From Salegentibacter echinorum (GTDB lineage: Bacteria > Bacteroidota > Bacteroidia > Flavobacteriales > Flavobacteriaceae): a stretch of DNA of 64,000 bases. The DNA is taken from assembly GCF_900129445.1 (NCBI RefSeq), contig NZ_FQVT01000011.1, forward strand, positions 1 to 64,000, given 5' to 3'. The notes beneath the pieces were generated by a model. The model had not been told where the DNA came from, did no database searches, and saw only the letters and a program-made list of their open reading frames with translations. This document shows, piece by piece, positions 16,632 through 25,006 of this stretch (positions within the stretch are counted from its first letter, which is position 1; every line of letters starts with the position of its first letter). The position numbers and the translations under genes were made by a program.

Positions 16632-18481
16632 ATCGAGTAGACGGGTGACGACCTAATGGCCGCCACTGCGCCTCTCACACCACCGTACGTACGGGTCTCG
16701 TATACGGCGGTTCAATAATGAAACTTATCGATTATAGTATTCAATTAAACTAACATAACCTTTCATTTTTAAGCGTTCTACGGTAATGGTGGTACGCAAA
16801 ATAGGACTTTGAGCTACTGCCCAACCGCCCATTCTGGTACGGCTCCAAGCATAGGCGTGGTCAAAGTCAATCCCCAAGCGAATCAGATTTTTCCGCTTTC
16901 GTTCGGGTTTCTTCCAATGATGCCAAATGCAATACCGTAAACGGTTTCTTAGCCATTCTTCAAGCTTTTTAAGCTTTCCTTGAATGGATGCTGGTCTGAA
17001 GTAATTTACCCAGCCTCGAAGTAGCAGGTTGATGCGTTGGATACGTTCTTCAAAACTCGCGGGTACCGTCTTTTTGGTCAGGTATTTAAGCTTTGCTTTA
17101 AACTCCTTCCATTTCGACAATCCTGCCACCAGTTGATATTTGCCTTTTTCCCCTTTCTTGTAGGTTGGCACAAAACCAAACCCCAATACTTGAAAATCTA
17201 AAGGTTTACGTATGCCACTCTTCTCCCTGTTTATGGGAAGCTGGAGCTTGTCCCGCAAGAATTTGTAGATACTGTTGCCTACTCGTTTTGCAGCTTTCTT
17301 ACTTCTGACGTAGATACTGAAATCATCGGCATATCTTACATAACGATGTCCACGTTTTTCCAGTTCTTTATCCAGCTCGTTGAGCAGAATATTGGAAAGC
17401 AGTGGACTTAAAGGAGAGCCTTGTGGTACCCCTTTTCTGCGTTTATGTAGTTTACCGTCAATCAGTATTGGCGCTCTAAGAAATGAACGCAACAGCTTCA
17501 TCGTTGGCTTGCACTTCACCTTTTTATAAATCAACTCCAAAAGAACATAGTGTTCCACTTCATCAAAGAAACTCTTTAAGTCGATATCCACTATGTACTG
17601 ATAACCGGAGTTAATATTTTCAAGGCTCTGTCTCACGGCCTGATGAGCGTTGCGCTTTGGTCTGAACCCATAACTATGCTTCTGAAAGCTTGGCTCAAAT
17701 ACAGGTTGCAAAACTTGTTGCAGTGCTTGTTGAAACACCCTGTCCACAACTGTGGGAATACCGAGTAATCGTTTCTTCCCATTGCTTTTTGGTATTTCAA
17801 CACCCAGTATTGGAGATACCTGATAGGACTCCCTTTCTATCTGATCGGTGTATTGCTTGCCGTGAGTTTGCAGAATGGATTTTAGTTCTATTACTTGAAT
17901 TTCATCTACTCCTGCTGCTCCTTTATTGCAGTACACCTGCCGATAGGCAGCGTTTAGGTTCTTTTTACTTGTTAATTGTTTAATCATAAATCATTACAAT
18001 CGATTCGCTGTCCCGCTTAATCAAGGGCTACTATCTTACTGGAACACTATCCGCAAGCGTAAGATTGCTCCCTCGTTTATTAAGGACCATTATCGTTCAG
18101 TCCTTCACCAACCTATCAGGTGGCTGGCTACTACGACGTCGGCTGATTTCTCCATATAGTTACACGTAACTTTAGAGACCTCCCCAGGTAAGAACATCTT
18201 CTTTCCCTCGATTCCTGCCAGATCTACTGTTTTGGTGTTCACTTTTAAGTGTTTCGGACGTCACAATGATGTGCTTGCTTATCCAACCTCACAGCCTCAT
18301 ATCTGGTTCCTGTTCGTCAGTACCGAGGTTTGTAGTCCTGCTTCCTTCACTTCCTGTCTCACGACAGACAAGCTTGCAGCTTACTAATGGTTCAAGGCGT
18401 TACCCCTGCCCACAAGGGACTTGCACCCTCTAGATTAATATCATATCTTCGATATGATAAAGATGCCCATGCTGGGCACAC
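16632..18481 (-). mobile_element. group IIC intron A, full-length
   Basis: 1,850-bp intron read on the minus strand. The 5' end GTGTGCCCAGCATGGGC (at 18481) matches the Oceanobacillus-type group IIC start. The 3' end carries domain V (AACCGCCGTATACG... CGTACGGTGGTGTGAGAGG, 16675-16718 region) and domain VI ending CTACTCGAT at 16632. A maturase-RT lies in domain IV. It sits in the R''-type motif of cassette module 1: the rejoined flanks read TGCACATAACAATG on the plus strand, and the minus-strand target is TTGT|TATG. The 5' border may shift by two bases because of the CACACAC run. Confidence 0.88.
16725..17987 (-). CDS. ltrA: group IIC intron reverse transcriptase/maturase (intron A)
   Basis: 420-residue RT with maturase domain and no endonuclease domain, as usual in class C. 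Seen are KKRLLGIPTVVDRVFQQAL at ~71-89, SYGFRPKRNAHQAV at ~105-118, VDIDLKSFFDEV at ~133-144, KGVPQGSPLSPLLSN at ~185-199 and the catalytic YADD at 219-222. The C-terminal RRLRYCIWHHWKKP-type region and the SRTRMGGWAVAQSPIL stretch are typical of class C. The frame is intact, so the protein could splice and mobilise intron A and also the ORF-less intron B in trans. Confidence 0.93.
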   Translation of the reverse strand: MIKQLTSKKNLNAAYRQVYCNKGAAGVDEIQVIELKSILQTHGKQYTDQIERESYQVSPILGVEIPKSNGKKRLLGIPTVVDRVFQQALQQVLQPVFEPSFQKHSYGFRPKRNAHQAVRQSLENINSGYQYIVDIDLKSFFDEVEHYVLLELIYKKVKCKPTMKLLRSFLRAPILIDGKLHKRRKGVPQGSPLSPLLSNILLNELDKELEKRGHRYVRYADDFSIYVRSKKAAKRVGNSIYKFLRDKLQLPINREKSGIRKPLDFQVLGFGFVPTYKKGEKGKYQLVAGLSKWKEFKAKLKYLTKKTVPASFEERIQRINLLLRGWVNYFRPASIQGKLKKLEEWLRNRLRYCIWHHWKKPERKRKNLIRLGIDFDHAYAWSRTRMGGWAVAQSPILRTTITVERLKMKGYVSLIEYYNR

Positions 18482-18608
18482 ACAATGTGTATAAGTAATA
18501 GCGGTTTAAGTGATAAAACGAAAGCAAAAACATAAAATAAAGGTCAGTGCAAAACCAAAAGGTTTGTAAGTAGAAATCCGCTACTACTCATACACGAGAC
18601 CGTTAGCG
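18482..18608 (+). other. attC-like recombination site between modules 1 and 2 (split by intron A)
   Basis: With intron A removed the site reads TGCACATAAC, then arm TGTGTATAAGTAATAGCGG (18486-18504), a ~73-base AT-rich loop, arm CCGCTACTACTCATACACGA (18578-18597) and GTTAGCG (18602-18608). The arms pair over 16 of 18 positions; both differences give A:C on the plus strand but T:G wobble on the minus strand, so the minus strand folds better, as attC bottom strands do. GTTAGCGG is complementary to CCGCTAAC at the end of module 2. Confidence 0.65.
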
Positions 18609-18670
18609 GTCAGGCAATAAAACGACCCGAGAAACAAATCGGGTTATTTTTAAAATATTGTATTTTAGCA

Positions 18671-18701
18671 TTTGCTTAAATAAACAAGTTGACTATCTTT
18701 G
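18671..18701 (+). promoter_or_regulatory. promoter of the mercury module
   Basis: Bacteroidota consensus: TTTG at 18671-18674, 19-base spacer, TATCTTTG (TAnnTTTG) at 18694-18701. The start ATG at 18707 follows six bases later, so the mRNA should be almost leaderless. This argues for the ATG at 18707 rather than the in-frame TTG at 18689, which would lie inside the spacer. The spacer and start region are the natural place for ArsR repression. Confidence 0.75.
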
Positions 18702-18706
18702 TGTTT

Positions 18707-19081
18707 ATGGAAAACAATTCTTGCATAAGACAACAAGCGGACATTAAACAAATCAACCGTTGTAAAGACCGAGTTGCAGAACTCAACGGCTCGTTTGACT
18801 ACTTATCGAACGGACTTGAATTGGCGGGTAACAACGTCAGACTGAAAATCCTGTTCCTGCTTTATGAAGAGAAACAACTTTGCGTTTGCGACCTGAGTGA
18901 TGTTCTTGGAATGACCATTTCGGCAGTTTCTCAACACCTGCGAAAACTCAAAGACCGAAAACTCATTGAAACAGAAAGGCAAGCACAGACCATTTTCTAT
19001 TCGCTGACAAACGAATACAAAAACTTGCTTGAACCGTTTTTCATAATACTTGACGAAAACAAAATTTTGGAGACAATATGA
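18707..19081 (+). CDS. ArsR/SmtB-family metalloregulator
   Basis: 124-residue winged-helix repressor that leaves DNA on binding a thiophilic metal. A Cys lies near the N-terminus (NNSCIRQQ), with another at NRCKDR. The recognition region is NVRLKILFLLYEEKQLCVCDLSDVLGMTISAVSQHLRKLKDRKLIETERQAQTIFYSL, whose metal box ELCVCDL-like CVC motif is intact. It overlaps MerTP by four bases (ATGA), so it controls its own operon. The effector is probably Hg(II) given the neighbours. Confidence 0.9.
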   Translation: MENNSCIRQQADIKQINRCKDRVAELNGSFDYLSNGLELAGNNVRLKILFLLYEEKQLCVCDLSDVLGMTISAVSQHLRKLKDRKLIETERQAQTIFYSLTNEYKNLLEPFFIILDENKILETI

Positions 19082-19677
19082 AAAAGGACAATAAACTAAT
19101 CGGAGCAGGAATTTTAACGGCATTCGCTGCTTCTCTATGCTGTATTACACCAGTTTTGGCACTAATTGCAGGAACAAGCGGACTTGCTGCCTCTTTTTCG
19201 TGGCTTGAACCTTTCCGACCGTATTTAATTGGTTTGACAATTTTGGTTCTTGGTTTTGCTTGGTATCAAAAACTAAAACCGAAAAAGGAAATAGACTGTG
19301 ATTGTGAAACTGATGAAAAGCCAAAATTCATTCAGAGTAAAAAGTTTTTAGGAATTGTTACAGCATTCGCAATTGTAATGCTTGCCTTTCCTTACTATGC
19401 ACATATTTTCTACCCTAAGACAGAAAAACAAGTAATAGTAGTTGACAAATCAAATTTACAGACCGTTGAGTTTACTATCAGCGGAATGACTTGTGCAGGA
19501 TGCGAAGAACACGTAAACCACGAAGTGAACAAACTTTCAGGAATAATCAAATCAACTGCTTCATACGAGAATGGAAACGCAATCGTTGAATTTGACAACT
19601 CAAAAACTAACATAGCCGAAATCGAAATAGCAATTAACGGAACAGGATATTCAGTAAGAGACAAAAAGGAAAAATAA
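19078..19677 (+). CDS. merTP: mercuric transport fusion MerT-MerP
   Basis: 199-residue membrane protein that brings Hg(II) into the cell. The MerT part has three membrane segments with the Cys pair SLCCITPVLALI in the first (residues ~18-29) and a cytoplasmic DCDCE motif at ~78-82. A MerP-like heavy-metal domain follows with GMTCAGCEEHV (about residues 138-148). The fusion is common in Bacteroidota. No MerA reductase is in this module, so uptake alone would be harmful unless merA is elsewhere. Confidence 0.92.
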   Translation: MKKDNKLIGAGILTAFAASLCCITPVLALIAGTSGLAASFSWLEPFRPYLIGLTILVLGFAWYQKLKPKKEIDCDCETDEKPKFIQSKKFLGIVTAFAIVMLAFPYYAHIFYPKTEKQVIVVDKSNLQTVEFTISGMTCAGCEEHVNHEVNKLSGIIKSTASYENGNAIVEFDNSKTNIAEIEIAINGTGYSVRDKKEK

Positions 19678-19678
19678 A

Positions 19679-19885
19679 ATGGAAATAAAATTGCAATCAA
19701 CAATCACTTGCCCCAACTGCGGACACAAAAAAGAAGAAACAATGCCGACAGATGCTTGCCAATACTTTTACGAGTGCGAAAACTGCAAAACTGTATTGAA
19801 ACCACAACAAGGAGACTGCTGTGTTTATTGCAGTTATGGGAGCGAGAAATGTCCACCAATTCAACAAGACGAGAAATGTTGCTGA
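19679..19885 (+). CDS. Cys-rich small protein with GDCCVYCSYGS motif
   Basis: 68 residues with 11 Cys. There are two CxxC-type pairs in the first half (CPNCGHKK, CENCKTVL), then GDCCVYCSYGSEKCPP and a CC terminus. This family accompanies mer and ars genes in many bacteria and probably binds metal, but its biochemical role is unknown. It begins one base after the merTP stop and completes the three-gene operon. Intron B starts 26 bases further. Confidence 0.8.
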   Translation: MEIKLQSTITCPNCGHKKEETMPTDACQYFYECENCKTVLKPQQGDCCVYCSYGSEKCPPIQQDEKCC

Positions 19886-19911
19886 CCGAAGAAAAAAAGC
19901 CCGAACCGCTA

Positions 19912-20543
19912 ATCGAGTGGGCGGTTCCGTCATTAAATGACGGAGTGCACCCCTCACACCACTCAGCGTACGGGTCTCGTACTGAGCGGTTCACAATCCA
20001 TCTTTTCAATCGCTCTTTACACCAATCGAAACTATTCTGTACTTTTTCAACAGGCTACAGATTTTCTTGGGAATCGGTCACCCAATTAATGAAAATCACT
20101 GCTCCCATCATAATTTTCAGAAGGATTGCGTTCAGTCCTTCCCCATCCGTGAGACCTATGCAGTTTTTCTGCACCTCGTTTCCAGTGGGTACTATGACGT
20201 CGGCTGACTTCTCCACTATGCCAACTCGTGACTGTGGAGACCTCCCCAGGTAAGAACATCTTCTTTCCCTCGATTCCTGCCAGATCTACTGTTTCGGTAT
20301 TCACTTTAAAGTGTTTAGGACATCACAATGATGTGCTTGCTCATCCAACCTTACAGCCTCTTATCCAGTTCCTGTTCGTCAGTACCAAGGTTTGTAGTCC
20401 TGCTTCCTTCACTTCCTGTCTCACGTCAGACAAGCTTGCAGCTTACTAATGGTTCAAGGCGTTACACCTGCCCATAAGGGACTTGCACCCTCTAGATTAA
20501 TATCATATCTTCGATATGATAAAGATGCCCATGCTGGGCACAC
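19912..20543 (-). mobile_element. group IIC intron B without ORF
   Basis: 632-bp intron on the minus strand. The first ~400 bases (5' GTGTGCCCAGCATGGGC at 20543) are nearly identical to intron A, and domain V (GAACCGCTCAGTACG... GTACGCTGAGTGGTGTGAGG) and domain VI ending CACTCGAT are complete. In place of the RT gene domain IV is ~130 bases without coding potential. Intron A minus its RT would be 587 bases, so this is a compact ribozyme with only the ORF lost. It sits in the end motif of module 2: flanks rejoin to CCGCTAACACGG. Confidence 0.82.
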
Positions 20544-20634
20544 ACACGGCATATAAGCCATACCCTGTTGAAGATTAGTATTTTAATTCATATTTGTTTC
20601 TACGGGTACGGCTCATATACCCATTCCGTTAGGC
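20544..20634 (+). other. attC-like recombination site between modules 2 and 3 (split by intron B)
   Basis: With intron B removed: CCGCTAAC, arm ATATAAGCCATACCCTG (20551-20567), ~35-base loop, arm CGGGTACGGCTCATAT (20603-20618), then GTTAGGC (20628-20634). The arms differ only by A/G changes that give T:G wobbles on the minus strand and mismatches on the plus strand, as in the previous site. GTTAGGC equals the canonical attC R' box. GTTAGGCG is complementary to CGCCTA(AC) at the end of module 3. Confidence 0.68.
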
Positions 20635-20662
20635 GTCATTGATCACATAAACTATAATTTTA

Positions 20663-22501
20663 ATGAAGATATATTTAGAGAAAATAATATTTGTTAATAG
20701 AGCTCCATTTGAAAACCTTGATTTAAACTTATATGAAAATGACATAAATGTACTAATGGCTGTAAATGGAAGTGGTAAAACAACAATACTATCTCATATT
20801 ACAGATGCCTTTTATGAAATGGCAAAACCTCATTTTCAAAATGAATTTGAAGAAAATCAAAATAAATATTATAGGGTCTCATCAAATATTTATAATCTAA
20901 ACTTTAATAATTTTTCCCTTGTCTATTTTAGGTTTATCACACCAGAAGGAAAAATTGACTATATCGATGTAAGAAATCAAATGAGCTCTGCAGACTATGA
21001 CAGACACGTCCAGCTCGATGATAAAATACCATACAATGAAATAAATGGTGCACTCGTAAATGCCCACAACGTAAAAAAAGTTTCAAAAGAACTTAATAAA
21101 GATTCTGCTTTAAAAATTTTCAATAATAATGTTTTAACCTTTTTTCCCTCGTATAGGTATGAAAATCCTGGTTATTTAAATCAACCCTATGAAGTAAAGC
21201 TGGAATTCAAAAAAAGTTCAGGATTTGCTGGATATCTAAACAATCCCTTAGAGGTTATAACAGGTTTACCAGAATTGGCTAATTGGATTATGGATATAGT
21301 CTTAGATATGAGGATGAATCAGCAACTGCCAGACTTACTAATATTTAATAACCTGAACAATATCATTTCTCAAACTTTAAAATCCAAAGGCTTGCAAAAC
21401 TGCCGATTTGGCGTTGGACCAAGGGGTTATGGTAATACAAGAATTCAAATAGTTGAAAATCAAGGAAAACAAGTATATCCAAACATCTTTAATTTGTCAT
21501 CAGGTGAAAGCTCTTTGCTATGTATTTTTGGTGAAATTTTAAGACAAGCCGATAACAATAGAAGCAATACAATCCTTAGTCATATTCACGGAATCGTTCT
21601 TATCGATGAAATTGATAAGCATTTACATATAAGTCTACAAAAGGAAGTACTTCCAGAGTTATTAAGATTATTTCCAAATATTCAATTTATTCTAAGTTCT
21701 CATTCTCCCTTTTTAAGTATGGGGCTTGCCGAAAAACTCGAAAATAGATCAAAAATAATCGATTTAGATAATTTCGGAATTACCAAAGATCCATCAGAAA
21801 ATAAAATGTATGAGGAAGTTTATGAAATGATGATTAATGAAAATAAAAGGTTTAAAAACCTTTATCAAAATCTAGAAAGCTCAATTAACAATAATAATAA
21901 AACCTTAATAATTACAGAAGGAAAAACAGATATACAGCATATTCAGAAATCTGCAGAAATATTAGGATCGTTTGATTTTGAGGTAGAATATTTTAATGCA
22001 GAGTCCGATTCTAAGTTATTAGCAATGTTAGAACAGCTATCCAAGCTTCCAAGGACAAGAAAAATAATTGGAATATTTGATAGAGATGTTCCTAAAACGG
22101 TTTCTAAAATTGAAAAAAATGGTAATACAACCTTGGAATATGGGAATAATGTTTATGCTTTTTGCCTGCCTATTCCGGAACACAGAGAGGGTTATACGAA
22201 TGTGTCGATCGAATTCTATTATCCAGACAAAGATTTAAAGAAACCGCATAACGGAAAATGTCTTTACTTCAGTAATGAGTTAAATTTTAATAGCAATAGA
22301 AAACCTATATCTCCTATAAATGAACCAGAAGATGATTTAGACAAAAAAATTTGGTGTGAAAATATCGGAGATTTAGAATGGATTCATTCAAAATCAAGAT
22401 TTGCAGATTTAGTGGTAAATAATCCAGAATTTATTTCAAATTTCAACTTTGATAGTTTCAAATTGGTTCACAAAAAAATAGAAGAAATCAACGCCGCCTA
22501 G
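20663..22501 (+). CDS. OLD-like AAA ATPase with TOPRIM domain
   Basis: 612 residues. Walker A AVNGSGKTT at 33-41, ABC-type signature NLSSGESSLLCIF at ~274-286, Walker B IVLIDEIDKHLH at ~312-323 and switch LSSHSPF at ~342-348. A C-terminal TOPRIM follows, with LIITEGKTD at ~414-422 and IGIFDRDVP at ~469-477. This is the architecture of OLD-family and related antiphage nucleases. It stands alone in its cassette module. The stop codon is TAG only because intron C supplies the G; without it the frame would end TAA within CGCCTAAC. Confidence 0.87.
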   Translation: MKIYLEKIIFVNRAPFENLDLNLYENDINVLMAVNGSGKTTILSHITDAFYEMAKPHFQNEFEENQNKYYRVSSNIYNLNFNNFSLVYFRFITPEGKIDYIDVRNQMSSADYDRHVQLDDKIPYNEINGALVNAHNVKKVSKELNKDSALKIFNNNVLTFFPSYRYENPGYLNQPYEVKLEFKKSSGFAGYLNNPLEVITGLPELANWIMDIVLDMRMNQQLPDLLIFNNLNNIISQTLKSKGLQNCRFGVGPRGYGNTRIQIVENQGKQVYPNIFNLSSGESSLLCIFGEILRQADNNRSNTILSHIHGIVLIDEIDKHLHISLQKEVLPELLRLFPNIQFILSSHSPFLSMGLAEKLENRSKIIDLDNFGITKDPSENKMYEEVYEMMINENKRFKNLYQNLESSINNNNKTLIITEGKTDIQHIQKSAEILGSFDFEVEYFNAESDSKLLAMLEQLSKLPRTRKIIGIFDRDVPKTVSKIEKNGNTTLEYGNNVYAFCLPIPEHREGYTNVSIEFYYPDKDLKKPHNGKCLYFSNELNFNSNRKPISPINEPEDDLDKKIWCENIGDLEWIHSKSRFADLVVNNPEFISNFNFDSFKLVHKKIEEINAA

Positions 22502-24343
22502 TCGAGTAGGTAAAGGGGAATCTCACCCCTAAACCTCTCACAGAACCGTACGTGAACCTCTCAATTCATACGGCTCTTATTATACAGTCGATTTGGTCTA
22601 TTTATTTAGACCAACTTATATCCCAATTCCCAGTGATAGAACAGATTCGGATACCCTCTCGTAATTTGTCGAAGCCATTTTGCTGCTTTAACTTTACTTC
22701 CTTTGAAGCTTTTATACTTGTTGAGTATCCATCTGATCATCCGGTTGTGTAAATAATAAAACACTGGCTGTAAGCTCCGGCGGCTTATCTTTCCATAATA
22801 TTGAATCCAGCCTTTAGCTAAATCCTGTATGCCGCGTTGGGTTTTGTTATGGAATGCAAGTTCTCGCAGTTCTCTTGTAATGCGAACCTTTGATTTTCGG
22901 CTCATTTTACAGTCAAATTGAAGAAAACTACCGCCTCTTTTCAGCTTGAACCGTATAGGCTGAAAGCTGAAACCTAGAAAATCAAATTGCACAGGGTAAC
23001 CCTTAAGGTTTCTGCCATCTTTCTTACAGTACACTATTTTCGTCTTTTCGGGATGCGCTTTTAAATCGCATTCTTCCAGACGGCTTTTTAATGCTGTAAG
23101 TATTTCAACGGCCTTCTTATTACTCCGGCAATGGATAATCAGGTCATCAGCATAACGCACCATTCTTTGCGATGGATGGTATTTCTCCAGCCACTTGTCC
23201 ACACAATAATGCAAATATAAATTGGCAAGCAATGGACTGATTACCCCTCCTTGAGGAGTCCCTTTTCCATTGGGTGTCTTAACTGTTCCATCTTCAAGTA
23301 TCACTGGAGCTTCCAGCCATCTTTTAATGTACAATAACACCCATTTCTCTGAAACGTGTCGTTCCAAAGCTTTCAGTAGAAGGCTATGGTTGACGTTTTC
23401 AAAGAATTCTTGAATATCCAAATCTATCACCCAGCTCAGGTATCGTACATTGTAACGTACTTTCTCAATAGCCAGATGTGCATTCCTGTTTGGACGGTAT
23501 CCATAAGAATTATCTGAAAATATGGATTCAAGCCTGGGTTCTAAGTATTCCTTGATCACTTGTTGGGCAATCCTATCACTTACAGTGGGAATACCCAAAG
23601 GTCGGGTTTTACCTCCTGCCTTGGGAATATTAACCCGCTTTATCGCAGGCGCGAAGTAACTTCCAGATGCCAGTCTGTTCCACACCTTGTACAGTTCCTC
23701 AGAACGTATCCTATCGAAATCTGATAGGCTCTGTTGGTCTATTCCGGCACTTCCTCGGTTCCTTTTCACCTTCTTATAGGACGCCCACACCATTTCCTTG
23801 GTAATCGGTATCGACTTTGTTTGTTCTTTAAAAATCATCCTTACATTTTAAGTTGTTCTTAAATCTAAACTGTATAATTGAAGCCCTTCGCTCCGCTCCC
23901 ATTACAGGAGTTTCATCACTACTACAACTTCATCCGCCACCTATGTGCTCGTCAGTAATCAACTTACAGGTATTTCCTGCTTGTGTTTTCCTTTTAGCAT
24001 AGCACATAAGCTTCCTGTGGTTCCACAATAAAGCCTAGATAGAAGTCATGCCTGCTTTATGACGGTTGCCGTATAGACAGTAATTAGGTTGCCTCTACAC
24101 TTATCCCTGACTCCTCGATATGAATCAGGTTTTGACAACGACTGGTCTTTTCGTCACTTCATCGCAAGGTTCGCTTTCGCTCATCTCTTCTAGCCTTACC
24201 TGACTATTTAAAATAGCCTTTTCTTCTATCGCTTCACACATCTTTGTTGCCTTGGATGCATCATAAAAGTGGTTTGATGAGTTTTCCTAAAAACCCTCAT
24301 CGGAGGACCTACCTCCATCTTTATTATAGCTTACACAGCACAC
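22501..24343 (-). mobile_element. group II intron C, full-length, not class IIC
   Basis: 1,843-bp intron on the minus strand. 5' end GTGTGCTGTGTAAGC at 24343. 3' end carries domain V (AGAGCCGTATGAATTGAG... CACGTACGGTTCTGTGAGAGG) and domain VI closing in CCTACTCGAC at 22501. The domain V sequence differs from introns A and B and suggests another bacterial class (D- or E-like). Its 3' flank is TAGGCGGCG, the end motif of module 3. Its 5' flank is the last base of intron remnant D, so the two introns are stacked in one site. Confidence 0.85.
22606..23838 (-). CDS. ltrA: group II intron reverse transcriptase/maturase (intron C)
   Basis: 410-residue RT-maturase lacking an HNH endonuclease domain. 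Visible are TRPLGIPTVSDRIAQQVIK at ~78-96, SYGYRPNRNAHLAIEK at ~111-126, VIDLDIQEFFENVNH at ~137-151, GTPQGGVISPLLANLYLH at ~193-210 and YADD at 229-232. The X/maturase region ends in KWLRQITRGYPNLFYHW. The sequence is clearly different from the intron A protein. The frame is intact, so intron C may be active. Confidence 0.93.
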   Translation of the reverse strand: MIFKEQTKSIPITKEMVWASYKKVKRNRGSAGIDQQSLSDFDRIRSEELYKVWNRLASGSYFAPAIKRVNIPKAGGKTRPLGIPTVSDRIAQQVIKEYLEPRLESIFSDNSYGYRPNRNAHLAIEKVRYNVRYLSWVIDLDIQEFFENVNHSLLLKALERHVSEKWVLLYIKRWLEAPVILEDGTVKTPNGKGTPQGGVISPLLANLYLHYCVDKWLEKYHPSQRMVRYADDLIIHCRSNKKAVEILTALKSRLEECDLKAHPEKTKIVYCKKDGRNLKGYPVQFDFLGFSFQPIRFKLKRGGSFLQFDCKMSRKSKVRITRELRELAFHNKTQRGIQDLAKGWIQYYGKISRRSLQPVFYYLHNRMIRWILNKYKSFKGSKVKAAKWLRQITRGYPNLFYHWELGYKLV

Positions 24344-24545
24344 ATTGAGTGGATGGCTCCGCCATCAAATGACGGAGTACATCCCTCACACCACCCAGCG
24401 CACATGTCTTCCCGAAAAGAAATCGGGACAGGCTGTACTTGGGCGGTTCGTAAACCATTCTTATTTCTAAAAGGAACGCGTTCGGTCTTTCCTAACTTGT
24501 GAGTATCCACTCCACCAAGTAGATATTGCTAGATCCCCTACCCTG
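24344..24545 (-). mobile_element. group IIC intron D, 3' remnant
   Basis: Minus-strand fragment resembling the last ~200 bases of intron B: a domain III/IV part (GGAAAGACCGAACGCGTTCC like GGAAGGACTGAACGCAATCC), then domain V (GAACCGCCC... GGGTGGTGTGAGGG) and domain VI ending CACTCAAT at 24344. Domain V is broken by an inserted palindrome TCCCGAAAAGAAATCGGGA at 24410-24428. Domains I and II are lost near 24545, along with the arms of the module 3 attC-like site. The left limit is approximate. Confidence 0.7.
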
Positions 24546-24640
24546 TATATAGCTTTGCTTAAAAATAATTACAATGAGTAAAAAACAGGAAATGTTTACC
24601 TTGAACCAAAAGCTAACTCTATTTTTTATAGATAACTATT

Positions 24641-25006
24641 TTAAAAAACAATCTTATCTAAATCTTTGAATTTCATTGGTTTTATTAAATAAGAAGATAC
24701 GATTTTATATTCCTTTGCTCTATTAATATCCGCGGAATCAACCGATGACGATAGGATATTAATTTTCACTTTAAGTTTATTTCTTTTCTCTAAAATTTTG
24801 TCTAACAATTCCCACCCATCCATAATAGGAATGTTAAGATCAAGAAATATTAGATATGTATTTTCGGTATAGCGTTCCAGGTAATTTAGGGCTTCATTAC
24901 TTTTTTCAAAAATTAGGATTTCGGTATTAGGAAACTTTTTCTTTATGGTACATTGATTAATATAGTTCGTTATCGGATCGTCATCGATCAATAAGATCTG
25001 CTTCAT
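24641..25006 (-). CDS. single-domain response regulator (receiver only)
   Basis: 121-residue CheY-like protein with acidic pair DDD at 8-10, phosphoacceptor D56 in LIFLDLNIPIMDG, Ser/Thr position in ILSSS and the conserved Lys109 in YLIKPM. It has no output domain. It overlaps the sensor gene by 26 bases and is therefore co-translated with it. It may act as a phosphate sink or bind a partner protein; the output is unknown. Confidence 0.9.
   Translation of the reverse strand: MKQILLIDDDPITNYINQCTIKKKFPNTEILIFEKSNEALNYLERYTENTYLIFLDLNIPIMDGWELLDKILEKRNKLKVKINILSSSVDSADINRAKEYKIVSSYLIKPMKFKDLDKIVF

Noticed and set aside
19697-20449. Several overlapping frames of 70-180 codons on both strands
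   Set aside because: They run over the Cys-rich mer gene and intron B RNA; composition follows ribozyme structure, not protein coding.
22552-22752. 66-codon plus-strand frame with a related frame at 30258-30464
   Set aside because: Both are antisense to the 3' end of the intron C family; similarity is due to intron homology, not a gene family.
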